This document shows, piece after piece, positions 18,686 to 26,325 of a stretch of 64,000 bases of DNA. The translations under genes were made by a program, and so were the position numbers. The stretch covers positions 2,046,001 through 2,110,000 of the forward strand of contig NZ_CP107575.1 in assembly GCF_025854375.1 (NCBI RefSeq), given 5' to 3'. Position 1 is the first letter of the stretch. Each line of letters begins with the position of its first letter. This stretch comes from Glutamicibacter sp. JL.03c. GTDB lineage: Bacteria; Actinomycetota; Actinomycetes; Actinomycetales; Micrococcaceae. The notes below the pieces were generated by a model. The model saw only the letters and a program-made list of their open reading frames with translations, searched no databases and was not told the origin of the DNA.

Positions 18686-18712
18686 TTGGACGGATGCGAA
18701 ATCTCGTATAGA
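18686..18712 (+). promoter_or_regulatory. Likely promoter of the tRNA array
   Basis: TTGGAC (18686-18691) and TATAGA (18707-18712) resemble -35 and -10 boxes with 15-bp spacing, about 50 bases before the first tRNA gene. Spacing is shorter than ideal. No other promoter-like pair stands out between 18582 and 18761. Confidence 0.4.
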
Positions 18713-18761
18713 GTTTTTACTCGTTGGAACGAACGGAAACGTTCAGAAAACAGCACATTTT

Positions 18762-18834
18762 GCGGACATAGCTCAGCTGGTAGAGCGCAACCTTGCCAAG
18801 GTTGAGGTCGCGAGTTCGAACCTCGTTGTCCGCT
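18762..18834 (+). tRNA. tRNA-Gly (GCC), copy 1
   Basis: A full cloverleaf with 7-bp acceptor stem GCGGACA/TGTCCGC, D-loop AGCTCAGCTGGTAGAG, anticodon loop CTTGCCAAG with GCC, and T-arm GTTCGAAC. Discriminator base T; no encoded CCA. It differs from the other three Gly copies by one compensated pair (A5-T68 instead of T-A). Confidence 0.97.
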
Positions 18835-18888
18835 CGCAAAAAGATTCACCGACTAGGTAAAACTAGTCACTCTGGCTTCGGCCAGTAT

Positions 18889-18959
18889 GGTGGGGTGGCC
18901 GAGAGGCGAGGCAGCGGCCTGCAAAGCCGTATACGCGGGTTCGAATCCCGTCCCCACCT
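18889..18959 (+). tRNA. tRNA-Cys (GCA)
   Basis: The acceptor stem is GGTGGGG/CCCCACC, the anticodon loop CTGCAAA gives GCA, and the T-arm is GGGTTCGAATCCC. The length is 71 nt, with a T discriminator and no encoded CCA. Single copy in this array. Confidence 0.96.
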
Positions 18960-18985
18960 CGCAATGAAGATTGCAGATCTTTTTA

Positions 18986-19057
18986 GCGCGATTGGCGCAG
19001 CGGTAGCGCGCTTCCCTGACACGGAAGAGGTCACTGGTTCGATCCCAGTATCGCGCA
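18986..19057 (+). tRNA. tRNA-Val (GAC), copy 1
   Basis: The acceptor stem is GCGCGAT/ATCGCGC and the anticodon loop CTGACAC gives GAC. The T-arm is CTGGTTCGATCCCAG. 72 nt, A discriminator, no encoded CCA. The sequence is identical to the copy at 19233. Confidence 0.96.
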
Positions 19058-19106
19058 CGGACTTATGGTTCACCAGACCATGAATCTGTAATTAAGTGAA
19101 TAGTAT

Positions 19107-19179
19107 GCGGTCATAGCTCAGCTGGTAGAGCGCAACCTTGCCAAGGTTGAGGTCGCGAGTTCGAACCTCGTTGACCGCT
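19107..19179 (+). tRNA. tRNA-Gly (GCC), copy 2
   Basis: Acceptor stem GCGGTCA/TGACCGC; the remainder is identical to copy 1, including the GCC anticodon. No encoded CCA. A short hairpin (AGAATTCA / TGAATTCT, 19183-19207) follows in the spacer and may aid processing. Confidence 0.97.
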
Positions 19180-19232
19180 CTGAGAATTCAGATTCCATTT
19201 GAATTCTGTCGGGATTCCATAGTGAATCTTCG

Positions 19233-19304
19233 GCGCGATTGGCGCAGCGGTAGCGCGCTTCCCTGACACGGAAGAGGTCACTGGTTCGATCCCAGTATCG
19301 CGCA
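19233..19304 (+). tRNA. tRNA-Val (GAC), copy 2
   Basis: Base-for-base identical to the Val copy at 18986 across all 72 positions, with a different spacer on each side. This indicates a tandem Val-Gly unit duplication. No encoded CCA. Confidence 0.96.
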
Positions 19305-19327
19305 CTGGATATCCTCGTGGTATTCAT

Positions 19328-19403
19328 GCGGTCATAGCTCAGCTGGTAGAGCGCAACCTTGCCAAGGTTGAGGTCGCGAGTTCGAACCTCGTTGACCGCT
19401 CCA
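19328..19403 (+). tRNA. tRNA-Gly (GCC), copy 3
   Basis: Same sequence as copy 2, with an encoded CCA at 19401-19403 following the T discriminator, unlike copies 1 and 2. Confidence 0.97.
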
Positions 19404-19422
19404 AATAATAGAATATAGTTTT

Positions 19423-19498
19423 GCGGTCATAGCTCAGCTGGTAGAGCGCAACCTTGCCAAGGTTGAGGTCGCGAGTTCGAACCTCGTTGACCGCTCCA
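19423..19498 (+). tRNA. tRNA-Gly (GCC), copy 4
   Basis: Same sequence as copies 2 and 3, with encoded CCA at 19496-19498. Only 19 bp separate it from copy 3. It is the last gene of the array and is followed after 8 bp by a terminator. Confidence 0.97.
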
Positions 19499-19506
19499 CA
19501 TAAAGA

Positions 19507-19537
19507 ATGGGAATCACTCCTAGTGGTTCCCATTTTT
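19507..19537 (+). terminator. Terminator of the tRNA array
   Basis: A 12-bp stem (ATGGGAATCACT / AGTGGTTCCCAT, one G-T pair) with a CCT loop, followed by TTTTGCTTT. It is a typical intrinsic terminator just behind the last tRNA. Confidence 0.85.
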
Positions 19538-19662
19538 GCTTTAATTCCCACCGTTCGACACGCCCGAGTTTTCCACTGCTCTTCCCTGATCACATTTTTA
19601 GTTTTAGGGTGGGGAACAGTTGTGGAGCTAAAGGGGTTCCCACAAACGAATGGAGGTGCATC

Positions 19663-19884
19663 ATGGTAGGTTTTGATGATCTACGTGGCAAAGCAGAGGA
19701 ATTCGCAAAAGAGAACCCAGACCAGGTCTCCCAGGGCATCGATCAGGTCGGCGATTTTATCGACGACAAGACCGGTGGCAAGTTCGCAGAGCAGGTCGAC
19801 GGTGCCCAGCAGGGCGCTAACGACTACGTCGACGGACTTGGCGGAGGCGCTGAGGGTGGCGAAGGCGAGAACAACGAAGGCTAA
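19663..19884 (+). CDS. MT0933-type antitoxin-like protein
   Basis: A 73-residue hydrophilic, acidic protein: MVGFDDLRGKAEEFAKENPDQVSQGIDQVGDFIDDKTGGKF and a Gly/Glu-rich tail. This matches the MT0933/Rv0909 antitoxin family, also similar in style to CsbD-like stress proteins. GGAGG stands 6 bases before the ATG at 19663. It is monocistronic, between the tRNA terminator and its own terminator, with no toxin-like gene beside it. Whether it acts as an antitoxin here is therefore doubtful; a general stress role is equally possible. Confidence 0.8.
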   Translation: MVGFDDLRGKAEEFAKENPDQVSQGIDQVGDFIDDKTGGKFAEQVDGAQQGANDYVDGLGGGAEGGEGENNEG

Positions 19885-19924
19885 TCCCTTCGGATAACTC
19901 CCCTCGGCTTGCCCGAGCATCCAG

Positions 19925-19954
19925 AAAAGGCACCGACTGCGGTCGGTGCCTTTT
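19925..19954 (+). terminator. Terminator after the antitoxin-like gene
   Basis: A 13-bp perfect stem AAAAGGCACCGAC / GTCGGTGCCTTTT with a 4-base loop, with its 3' arm ending in TTTT. Usable in both directions. Confidence 0.88.
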
Positions 19955-20017
19955 CAGTTTAACTTCACAAACTGATGTGATTATCCCCTAGCCGGAGCGA
20001 ACCTGTAGAAATGACTT

Positions 20018-21202
20018 ATGGTTCAACGCGCCTCGAGTGAAAATAGTTTAAGCCAAGCCTTAATTGCTGGATTGATCACCACAATGGTTGGCTTCGTCGC
20101 CTCCTTCGCAGTTGTACTCGCTGGGTTATTTCAAGTCGGCGCTTCACCTTCTCAAGCGGCCTCGGGCCTGCTGACCCTCTCGGTGCTCGTGGGCGTGTGC
20201 ACGATCGCTCTGTCCTTGCGGCACCGAATGCCGATCAGCATCGCCTGGTCCACCCCCGGTGCCGCGATGCTTGCCTCCTTGGCGCCGGGGGCATTCACGT
20301 TCTCAGAAGCGGTTGGCGCATTCATTATCAGCGGCATCCTGATCGTGCTCACCGGGCTTGTCCCTGGATTGCACAAGCTGCTAACCCGGATCCCTGTGCC
20401 CATTGCTCAGGGCATGCTCGCCGGCGTGCTGCTCCCCCTGTGCATCAAGCCGTTCACCTCGCTGGGCACAATTACCCTGCCGGCGCTAGGCATACTGCTG
20501 GTCTTCTTGATCGGATTGCGCATGCTGCCTCGGTTCGCGGTGGCTTTGAGCATGCTGGCTGCCGTGGCATTCGGGCTCTGGCATATCGGGCAGAACCAAA
20601 ATTGGTCGCAATTACAGGTCGTACCGCAGCTGGAATTCGTTGTGCCTGAATTTTCATTGCAGGCGATAGCCAGCATCAGCGTGCCGCTATTCATTGTCAC
20701 CATGGCCTCGCAGAATATTCCGGGCGTGGCGGTGCTCAATTCCTTCGGATACGTGCTGCCGTGGCGCCCTTCGATGGTTTTCACCGGGATCGGAACTGGT
20801 GTCGGCGCGCTATTTGGCGGGCATGCCATCAACCTTGCAGCTATCACCGCGGCCTTGGCTGCCGGAGAGCAGGCGGGAGCCGATCCGAAGCTTCGTTGGC
20901 GGGCCGGAGCCAGTTCAGGCGCCTTCTACCTGGTTTTCGGCGCGTTCAGCGCGCTGATCGTCTCGGTGGCGAATGCCTCGCCTGAAGGCCTGTTCCAAGC
21001 GGCGGCCGGACTGGCCTTGTTGGCCACGCTGGGAAGTTCCCTCACCGGGGCGATCACTAATCCCACATGGCGTTTGAGCGCTCTGGTTACACTCTTGGTG
21101 GCGGCGGGAAATCTCACGCTTTTTGGCATCGGCGGAGCGTTCTGGGCGCTGGTGGCGGGACTGCTAACGCACTTCATCGCCGAGCGGGCTGCTCGGCGAT
21201 GA
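20018..21202 (+). CDS. benE: BenE-type benzoate/H+ symporter
   Basis: A 394-residue inner-membrane protein with about twelve hydrophobic segments. The family features are the N-terminal ALIAGLITTMVGFVASFAVVL, SIAWSTPGAAMLAS near residue 75 and the central MASQNIPGVAVLNSFGY near 228. These mark the BenE family of aromatic acid/proton symporters. No benzoate catabolic genes adjoin it, so the substrate is uncertain and could be another aromatic or purine-like acid. Its last codons form half of a terminator hairpin. Confidence 0.88.
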   Translation: MVQRASSENSLSQALIAGLITTMVGFVASFAVVLAGLFQVGASPSQAASGLLTLSVLVGVCTIALSLRHRMPISIAWSTPGAAMLASLAPGAFTFSEAVGAFIISGILIVLTGLVPGLHKLLTRIPVPIAQGMLAGVLLPLCIKPFTSLGTITLPALGILLVFLIGLRMLPRFAVALSMLAAVAFGLWHIGQNQNWSQLQVVPQLEFVVPEFSLQAIASISVPLFIVTMASQNIPGVAVLNSFGYVLPWRPSMVFTGIGTGVGALFGGHAINLAAITAALAAGEQAGADPKLRWRAGASSGAFYLVFGAFSALIVSVANASPEGLFQAAAGLALLATLGSSLTGAITNPTWRLSALVTLLVAAGNLTLFGIGGAFWALVAGLLTHFIAERAARR

Positions 21203-21204
21203 AG
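21172..21204. terminator. Terminator overlapping the end of benE
   Basis: A perfect 14-bp inverted repeat (CTTCATCGCCGAGC and its complement) with loop GGGCT. The 3' arm includes the benE stop codon. It lies between convergent benE and zapE; no T run is present on the plus strand. Confidence 0.6.
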
Positions 21205-21226
21205 AATTGATGAGGGCCAGGCGAGG

Positions 21227-22267
21227 CTAGATCGCCGATTCGCCGATCTGGCCTTCTCGAGCCAGCGCAGTCAAACGCGAGACCGCGCGATAGTACTTCT
21301 TCTGGTAACCTCCGGACATCATCTCCGGTGTGAACAATTCGCTGAACGGCTTGCCCGAGGCAACGATGGGCACATCCTTGTCGTACAGTCGGTCGGCCAG
21401 AACCACGAAGCGCAAGGCGATGGCCTGATCGGTAATCGTGTCCACGTTGTGCAGCACCAACGCCTCGGTTTCTGACAAGAGCTGGCGGTAGCGCGAAGGG
21501 TGCACCTGGGAAAGGTGGGCCACGAGCTGGTCGAAGTTATCGACGGCAAGGGTCTTCTCCGGATAGCGCTGCTGCGCGAAGCCCTCGATCTGCTGATCAT
21601 CCAATGGTTCAGGCGCGTCGGGCAGGCCACGGTGGCGGAAGTCCTCGCCCTCCACGCGGTGCACGTCGAACTGCTCGGAAAGCGTCTTGATCTCGCGCTG
21701 GAAGTCAACCGCGGCGAAGCGGCCTTCGCCGAGCGCGCCAGGCAAGGTATTGGAGGTCGCGGCGAGCTTCACGCCGGCATCGGAGAGCTCGCGCATCAAG
21801 CGGGACATCAGCACGGTATCCCCCGGATCGTCCAGTTCGAATTCGTCGATGCAGACCAGCGAATACTGGCTGAGGACATCCACGGTCTGGCGGAAGGACA
21901 GCGCGCCGACCAGGTTGGTGTATTCGACGAAGGTGCCGAAGGCCTTGCGTCCCGGTGCTGCATGCCACAGCGAGGCCAGCAGGTGGGTCTTGCCCACGCC
22001 GAATCCTCCATCGAGGTAGATGCCGTTCTTGATTTCCTTTTTCTTTCCAAAGAGCTTGGACAGGAGGGACCCGGCATCTTTCTTGCCGACCGTTTCGGCA
22101 AAGGCCTTGAGCTTGTTCACGGCTTCGGTCTGCGAGGGCTGGGTCGGGTCGGGCCGGTAGGTATTGAAGGAGACTTCACCAAAGCGGTAGGACGGATGGA
22201 AACCGGCCAGCAATTCTTCGATCGAAAGATTCGGCTTGGTCTCGCTCAGGTGGGTGATTGTCGCCAT
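21227..22267 (-). CDS. zapE: Cell division ATPase ZapE (AFG1 family)
   Basis: A 346-residue AAA-type ATPase of the AFG1/ZapE family, linked in E. coli to Z-ring function under stress. Walker A is GGFGVGKT (residues 87-94) and Walker B is LVCIDEFEL (Asp141, Glu142). The conserved sensor segment LAATSNTLPGAL follows, and the C-terminal part has FVVLADRLYDKDVP. The ATG at 22267 has GAAGGA 13 bases upstream; in-frame codons further upstream are not family-like. Divergent from sseA. Confidence 0.92.
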   Translation of the reverse strand: MATITHLSETKPNLSIEELLAGFHPSYRFGEVSFNTYRPDPTQPSQTEAVNKLKAFAETVGKKDAGSLLSKLFGKKKEIKNGIYLDGGFGVGKTHLLASLWHAAPGRKAFGTFVEYTNLVGALSFRQTVDVLSQYSLVCIDEFELDDPGDTVLMSRLMRELSDAGVKLAATSNTLPGALGEGRFAAVDFQREIKTLSEQFDVHRVEGEDFRHRGLPDAPEPLDDQQIEGFAQQRYPEKTLAVDNFDQLVAHLSQVHPSRYRQLLSETEALVLHNVDTITDQAIALRFVVLADRLYDKDVPIVASGKPFSELFTPEMMSGGYQKKYYRAVSRLTALAREGQIGESAI

Positions 22268-22407
22268 TGGCTGTGGGAGTCCTTCAGTTGATTGCTCAGT
22301 TGATCCGGGCTGCCATGGCAAGCCCATCGGCCAGTTTACCTTGAATAGCGTCGTTGATTGCCTAAAATGTCGTATCCCACACTGCCTTCCCCGCCGTTCG
22401 GGACTAG

Positions 22408-22441
22408 GCTAGAAGTAGAGCCCGCGCCACCTGCTTCTAGC
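22408..22441 (+). other. Leader hairpin upstream of sseA
   Basis: An 11-bp inverted repeat GCTAGAAGTAG / CTGCTTCTAGC with one G-T pair and a 12-base loop, 39 bases before the sseA start. It could be an operator or a leader structure; nothing further can be said from sequence. Confidence 0.35.
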
Positions 22442-22480
22442 GTGGCCACGTACCGAGAACCGCAAGGATCGTGATCATCA

Positions 22481-23395
22481 ATGCCATTGCCCGTTGAGTC
22501 CAACGACAAGTACGCCTCTTACGCCCACCCTGAACGCCTGGTCTCAACCCAATGGGTGGCCGATCATCTGGGCGAGGAAAACCTCGTCGTGCTGGAATCA
22601 GATGAAGATATCCTGCTCTATTCCACAGGCCATATCCCTGGCGCGCTGAAGATCGACTGGCATACCGAATTGAACGACGAGGTCACCCGCGACTACGTCG
22701 ATGGTGAAGGATTCGCCGCATTGATGTCCGCCAAGGGCATCACGCGAGAGAGCACCGTGGTGATCTACGGCGACAAGTCCAACTGGTGGGCAGCTTACGC
22801 ATTGTGGGTCTTCACGCTCTTCGGCCACGAAGATGTGCGCTTGATGGATGGCGGGCGCGACAAGTGGATCGCCGAAGGCCGCGAGCTGAGCACGCAGAGG
22901 CCTGAAGCCGCCAGCACCGAATACCCGGTCATCGAGCGTGCCGACTCCGAGATCCGCGCCTTCCTGCCCGAGGTCCTGGCGCACCTGGGCAACCCGCTGA
23001 TCGACGTCCGCTCGCCTGAAGAGTACACCGGTGAGCGCACCCACATGCCGAACTACCCGGAAGAGGGCGCACTGCGCGGTGGCCATATTCCGAGCGCGGC
23101 CTCGGTGCCATGGGCCAAGGCCGCGGCCGACGACGGCACGTTCCGCTCGCGCGAAGAGCTGGAGGAAATCTACCTGGACGGCGCCGGCTTGAAGCCAGGC
23201 GATGATGTGGTGGCCTACTGCCGGATCGGCGAACGCTCCAGCCACACGTGGTTCGTGCTCAAGCACCTCTTGGGCTTCAAGAATGTCCGCAACTATGACG
23301 GCTCATGGACTGAATGGGGCAACGCTGTAGGCGTGCCGATCGTCCGCGGCGAAGCCAAGGGCGAGGTACCTGCCAAGCGTGGAGCGCGCGCATGA
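22481..23395 (+). CDS. sseA: Sulfurtransferase (two-domain rhodanese)
   Basis: A 304-residue thiosulfate/mercaptopyruvate-type sulfurtransferase with two rhodanese domains. The first (about 15-140) is inactive in type, with [10 protein letters not shown] in place of a Cys loop. The second (about 165-295) carries the active loop [12 protein letters not shown] with Cys247 accepting the sulfane sulfur. It overlaps the SufE-like gene by four bases (ATGA). That coupling suggests persulfide sulfur is passed from SseA to the SufE-like protein. Confidence 0.92.
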   Translation: MPLPVESNDKYASYAHPERLVSTQWVADHLGEENLVVLESDEDILLYSTGHIPGALKIDWHTELNDEVTRDYVDGEGFAALMSAKGITRESTVVIYGDKSNWWAAYALWVFTLFGHEDVRLMDGGRDKWIAEGRELSTQRPEAASTEYPVIERADSEIRAFLPEVLAHLGNPLIDVRSPEEYTGERTHMPNYPEEGALRGGHIPSAASVPWAKAAADDGTFRSREELEEIYLDGAGLKPGDDVVAYCRIGERSSHTWFVLKHLLGFKNVRNYDGSWTEWGNAVGVPIVRGEAKGEVPAKRGARA

Positions 23396-23832
23396 GCCAG
23401 CTGCCCGAGGAGCTCAAGGAAATCGTCGAAGAGTTCACCGAGGTGCCCGAAGCGGACCGCCTGGAATTGCTGCTGGAATATTCACGCGAACTTCCGGAAC
23501 TGCCGCCGCGCCTAGCGGACCACCCGGAGCTGTTCGAGCAAGTGGTGGAGTGCCAGTCGCCATTGTTCCTGGTGGTGGAAGTCGCCGAAGATGCGGATCG
23601 TACGGTTAATCTGTTCTTCTCCGCCCCGCCTGAGGCGCCAACCACTCGTGGTTTCGCCTCCGTGCTGGCCGCGGGACTGGATGGTATTGATGCGCAGTCC
23701 GTATTGGATGTGCCCGATGACATGCCGCAGCAGCTGGGGCTGACCCGTGCGCTCTCGCCGTTGCGCATGCGCGGCATGACCGCGATGCTCGGCCGGATTA
23801 AGCGCCAGGTCTCCGAACAGCTGGCTGCCTAG
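23392..23832 (+). CDS. sufE: SufE-like sulfur acceptor
   Basis: A 146-residue SufE-domain protein: N-terminal [21 protein letters not shown] and the acceptor Cys54 in [10 protein letters not shown]. SufE proteins accept persulfide from cysteine desulfurases and stimulate them. No sufS lies nearby; the coupled upstream sseA suggests an alternative sulfur donor. The pair is recalled as conserved in other actinobacteria (Rv3283-Rv3284 type). Confidence 0.9.
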   Translation: MSQLPEELKEIVEEFTEVPEADRLELLLEYSRELPELPPRLADHPELFEQVVECQSPLFLVVEVAEDADRTVNLFFSAPPEAPTTRGFASVLAAGLDGIDAQSVLDVPDDMPQQLGLTRALSPLRMRGMTAMLGRIKRQVSEQLAA

Positions 23833-23880
23833 CCCCCTGGCGCCGAGAGCACCTCGCCTGAAGCAAAGGAATTTTCAGTA

Positions 23881-24381
23881 GTGGGCAAGAAAAAGCAGGC
23901 TGCCTCCACGCCAGCCACCGCGGCCTTGGACGCTGCCGGCATCAGCTACGTCGCGCACAGTTATACGCACAGCGATTCGGCCGAGAGCTATGGCGCCGAG
24001 GCAGCGCAGCAATTAGGAGTCAGCGGCGATCGGGTGTTCAAGACGCTGATGGTTTCCACCGGGTCCACGGCGGCCGAGGACTTGGCCGTGGCGGTGGTGC
24101 CGGTAGCAGCGATGCTGGACTTGAAGGCCATCGGCACGGCGCTGGGCAAGAAGAAGGTGCAGATGGCCGACAAGGCCGCGGCACAGCGCCGCAGTGGCTA
24201 CGTGCTCGGTGGCATCTCGCCCTTCGGGCAGCGCCAGCACTCGCGAACCGTGATCGATAGCAGCGCCCAGCAATTCGAGACGGTATTCATTTCCGGTGGC
24301 CGTCGAGGCTTCAGCCTGGAGATCGCCCCGCAGGACGCCGCACAAGCCGCCGAAGCCCTCTGGGCCGCCATCACCAGCTAA
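23881..24381 (+). CDS. ybaK: Cys-tRNA(Pro) deacylase YbaK/EbsC
   Basis: A 166-residue member of the YbaK group of trans-editing factors, which hydrolyse Cys mischarged on tRNA-Pro. Motifs are the catalytic-Lys segment RVFKTLMV, AVVPVAAMLDLKAIGTALGKKKVQMADK and GYVLGGISPFGQ. Starts with GTG 48 bp after sufE, so probably part of the sseA-sufE operon. Confidence 0.92.
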   Translation: MGKKKQAASTPATAALDAAGISYVAHSYTHSDSAESYGAEAAQQLGVSGDRVFKTLMVSTGSTAAEDLAVAVVPVAAMLDLKAIGTALGKKKVQMADKAAAQRRSGYVLGGISPFGQRQHSRTVIDSSAQQFETVFISGGRRGFSLEIAPQDAAQAAEALWAAITS

Positions 24382-24402
24382 TCGCGCCGGACTGCCCGAA
24401 AA

Positions 24403-24446
24403 ACCCTGCCTCGCTGCGGAGACTTATCACCGCAGCGAGGCAGGGT
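24403..24446. terminator. Bidirectional terminator after ybaK
   Basis: A 17-bp perfect stem (ACCCTGCCTCGCTGCGG and complement) with a 10-base loop, in the gap between convergent ybaK and the alpha/beta hydrolase. Weak T content follows on the plus strand (CATTTATG). Confidence 0.85.
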
Positions 24447-24456
24447 CATTTATGCC

Positions 24457-25683
24457 TTAGGAAACTTCTGCCGTGGCAGAGATGCGCTTGCCCAGGAAGT
24501 TGGTAATGGCTTGGGCGAAGCCTTGGGGATCAACGTTCGGCTCGCGCGTGTGCCCGGCCTTGGTGAAGGTCCGCAAGGTCACAAGATCCGGACGCAAAGC
24601 AGCCAGCTTGAGGCTGGGCCCGTTGGGCACGAACTCGTCGTCGCGCGAATGCATGATCAGCATGGGATGGGTCAGCTCGCTGGCACGGTCAACCCAATTC
24701 AATCTGCGCAGGTTGACCGGGGCGGCTTGGCCGGTGACCCAGCGTCCAGCCTTATTGGACAACAGCCACTGGGCGAAGCGTCCGACCGACTGCGGGATCT
24801 TATTGGCCCGGGCCTGGTGCGAGAGCACATCGACCCAGTTGATCACCGGTCCCACGAGCATCAGCGAATCGATATGGTCGGCCAGTTCGCTGCGGTCGGC
24901 GGTCTGCAAGCTGATGGCACCGCCCATGGACCAGCCGAGCAAGATGATTTGCTTCGCGCCATGTTCCAAGGCGAAGCTGATGCCGGCTTGGACATCGAGC
25001 CATTCGGTATCCCCGAGTCCGTAGCGGCCGTCGGGCGCGTTGGGCGCCAGCCCGTCATTGCGGTAGCTCATGAGCAGCGCCGTGACTCCCATGGAGGCAA
25101 GGGCTGGCAGTGCGCGGATGGTTTCGTTGCGCCTCGCACCACGGCCGTGCACGCCAATCACCCACACATCTTCCTGGGTGGTGCCGCGCACCAGCCATGC
25201 GGGCCCGTCGCCGCCCTCCAATGGAACGACAACATCCTCGGCGGTGAAACCCAGGTCCTGGGGGTGTTCGTAGATCGCTCCGGAGAGGTAGCCTCGCCGG
25301 ACCCCTTCAAGGCTGCCGCGGTAGACGTGCTCGATTCTGCGGGCGACAAGCCGTGTTTTGCCTGGCACCTCGGATGGGGCGGAGAGCCGCAGGGCGCAGG
25401 CGTCGAACTCGGTCAGGAAGATGCACGGGCCTGGCTGGTTGGTGTCTGCGTCTTTGGTGAAGTGCAACCACAGTTTGCCTTCGGCATCGGTGACGACTTC
25501 GCGAATCATGCTGTTTCCGATGCGCCGCTCTTCTGGGGTGACAACGCGTCGGGCGAAGTATCCGGCGAGCGCCGAGACGCTGGCCGCCAGCAGCGAACCG
25601 GCGCCAACCCCCAGTCCCACGCCCAGCAGGGTCGCGGGGATGGTTTTACGCGGTTGCAGGGTATCTGCGATATTCCGAGCCAT
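24457..25683 (-). CDS. Alpha/beta hydrolase, membrane-anchored
   Basis: A 408-residue serine hydrolase. An N-terminal hydrophobic stretch (about residues 17-40) may anchor it in the membrane. The hydrolase domain starts near 165, with GVHGRGARR (oxyanion region), nucleophile elbow GWSMGG, HSRDDEFVP (acid) and GHTREPN (His). It resembles actinobacterial prolyl-oligopeptidase-like/dienelactone-type hydrolases of unknown substrate. ATG at 25683 has GGAAAG upstream. Divergent from msrB across 62 bp. Confidence 0.85.
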   Translation of the reverse strand: MARNIADTLQPRKTIPATLLGVGLGVGAGSLLAASVSALAGYFARRVVTPEERRIGNSMIREVVTDAEGKLWLHFTKDADTNQPGPCIFLTEFDACALRLSAPSEVPGKTRLVARRIEHVYRGSLEGVRRGYLSGAIYEHPQDLGFTAEDVVVPLEGGDGPAWLVRGTTQEDVWVIGVHGRGARRNETIRALPALASMGVTALLMSYRNDGLAPNAPDGRYGLGDTEWLDVQAGISFALEHGAKQIILLGWSMGGAISLQTADRSELADHIDSLMLVGPVINWVDVLSHQARANKIPQSVGRFAQWLLSNKAGRWVTGQAAPVNLRRLNWVDRASELTHPMLIMHSRDDEFVPNGPSLKLAALRPDLVTLRTFTKAGHTREPNVDPQGFAQAITNFLGKRISATAEVS

Positions 25684-25745
25684 GTTTTCATCTTTCCACG
25701 TTGTCGTGCGGGAATCATCTGTCGCGTCCGAACGTTTCCATGTGT

Positions 25746-26177
25746 ATGAGCGAAGAATCATCAAACAAGACCCCGGACGTTTCGGCCCGCACCGAGGTGC
25801 AGTGGCAGGAAGTCCTCTCCCCTGAAGAGTTCCATGTGCTGCGCCAGGCCGGGACCGAGCGACCGTTTACCGGCGAGTTCTGGGATACCACGACCGAAGG
25901 CGTCTATTCCTGCCGCGCGTGCGGAGCCGAGCTATTTGCCAGCACGACCAAATTCGATGCGGGCTGTGGCTGGCCATCGTTTTATGCCCCATTGGCCGAG
26001 GACCGCGTTCGGTATATCACCGATGAGTCCCTGGGCATGAAGCGCGTGGAAGTCCGGTGCGCTGCGTGCGATTCGCATATGGGTCATGTTTTTGAAGGCG
26101 AGGGCTTCAATACGCCGACCGATCTGCGCTATTGCATGAACTCGCTGAGCCTGGCCCTGCGCAGCTCCGCTGAATAA
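25746..26177 (+). CDS. msrB: Peptide-methionine (R)-S-oxide reductase
   Basis: Reduces methionine-R-sulfoxide in proteins after oxidative damage. The 143 residues include two CxxC zinc pairs (Cys56/59 and Cys105/108), the FDAGCGWPSF motif and the catalytic Cys130 in RYCMNSLSL. Ser replaces Ala in the usual RYCINSASL-like ending, a minor difference. The ATG at 25746 is chosen; one at 25740 is possible. Binding site is weak. Confidence 0.95.
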   Translation: MSEESSNKTPDVSARTEVQWQEVLSPEEFHVLRQAGTERPFTGEFWDTTTEGVYSCRACGAELFASTTKFDAGCGWPSFYAPLAEDRVRYITDESLGMKRVEVRCAACDSHMGHVFEGEGFNTPTDLRYCMNSLSLALRSSAE

Positions 26178-26197
26178 TTGCTGTGGCTGCATCGCGG

Positions 26198-26243
26198 TTG
26201 ACATCACATTTAGAACAAGAGTTACTTATTCATGAGTGACTCA
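26198..26243 (+). promoter_or_regulatory. Possible promoter and dyad upstream of the DUF6421 gene
   Basis: A perfect -35 hexamer TTGACA (26198-26203) is followed by an imperfect dyad GAGTTACT / AGTGACTC (26219-26242), which covers the expected -10 region (GTTACT at 17 bp). The inner TGAGTGACTCA is an exact palindrome. The -10 is poor, so an activator or repressor may bind here. Low confidence. Confidence 0.35.
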
Positions 26244-26325
26244 GCATCAACTTTTCTATTGTTTGGGCGTAGCGTTCATGTCAAGCACATGAGCGCCCCC
26301 GAACTTGAAAAGAAGGTGTACTGAA

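Noticed and set aside
18867-19305. Minus-strand frames reading GIEPVTSSVSGKRATAAPIA
   Set aside because: These are translations of the complement of the tRNA-Val genes, a well-known annotation artefact.
18762-19498. Regularly spaced repeats suggestive of a CRISPR array
   Set aside because: The repeated units fold as complete tRNA cloverleaves with valid anticodons; spacers are irregular.
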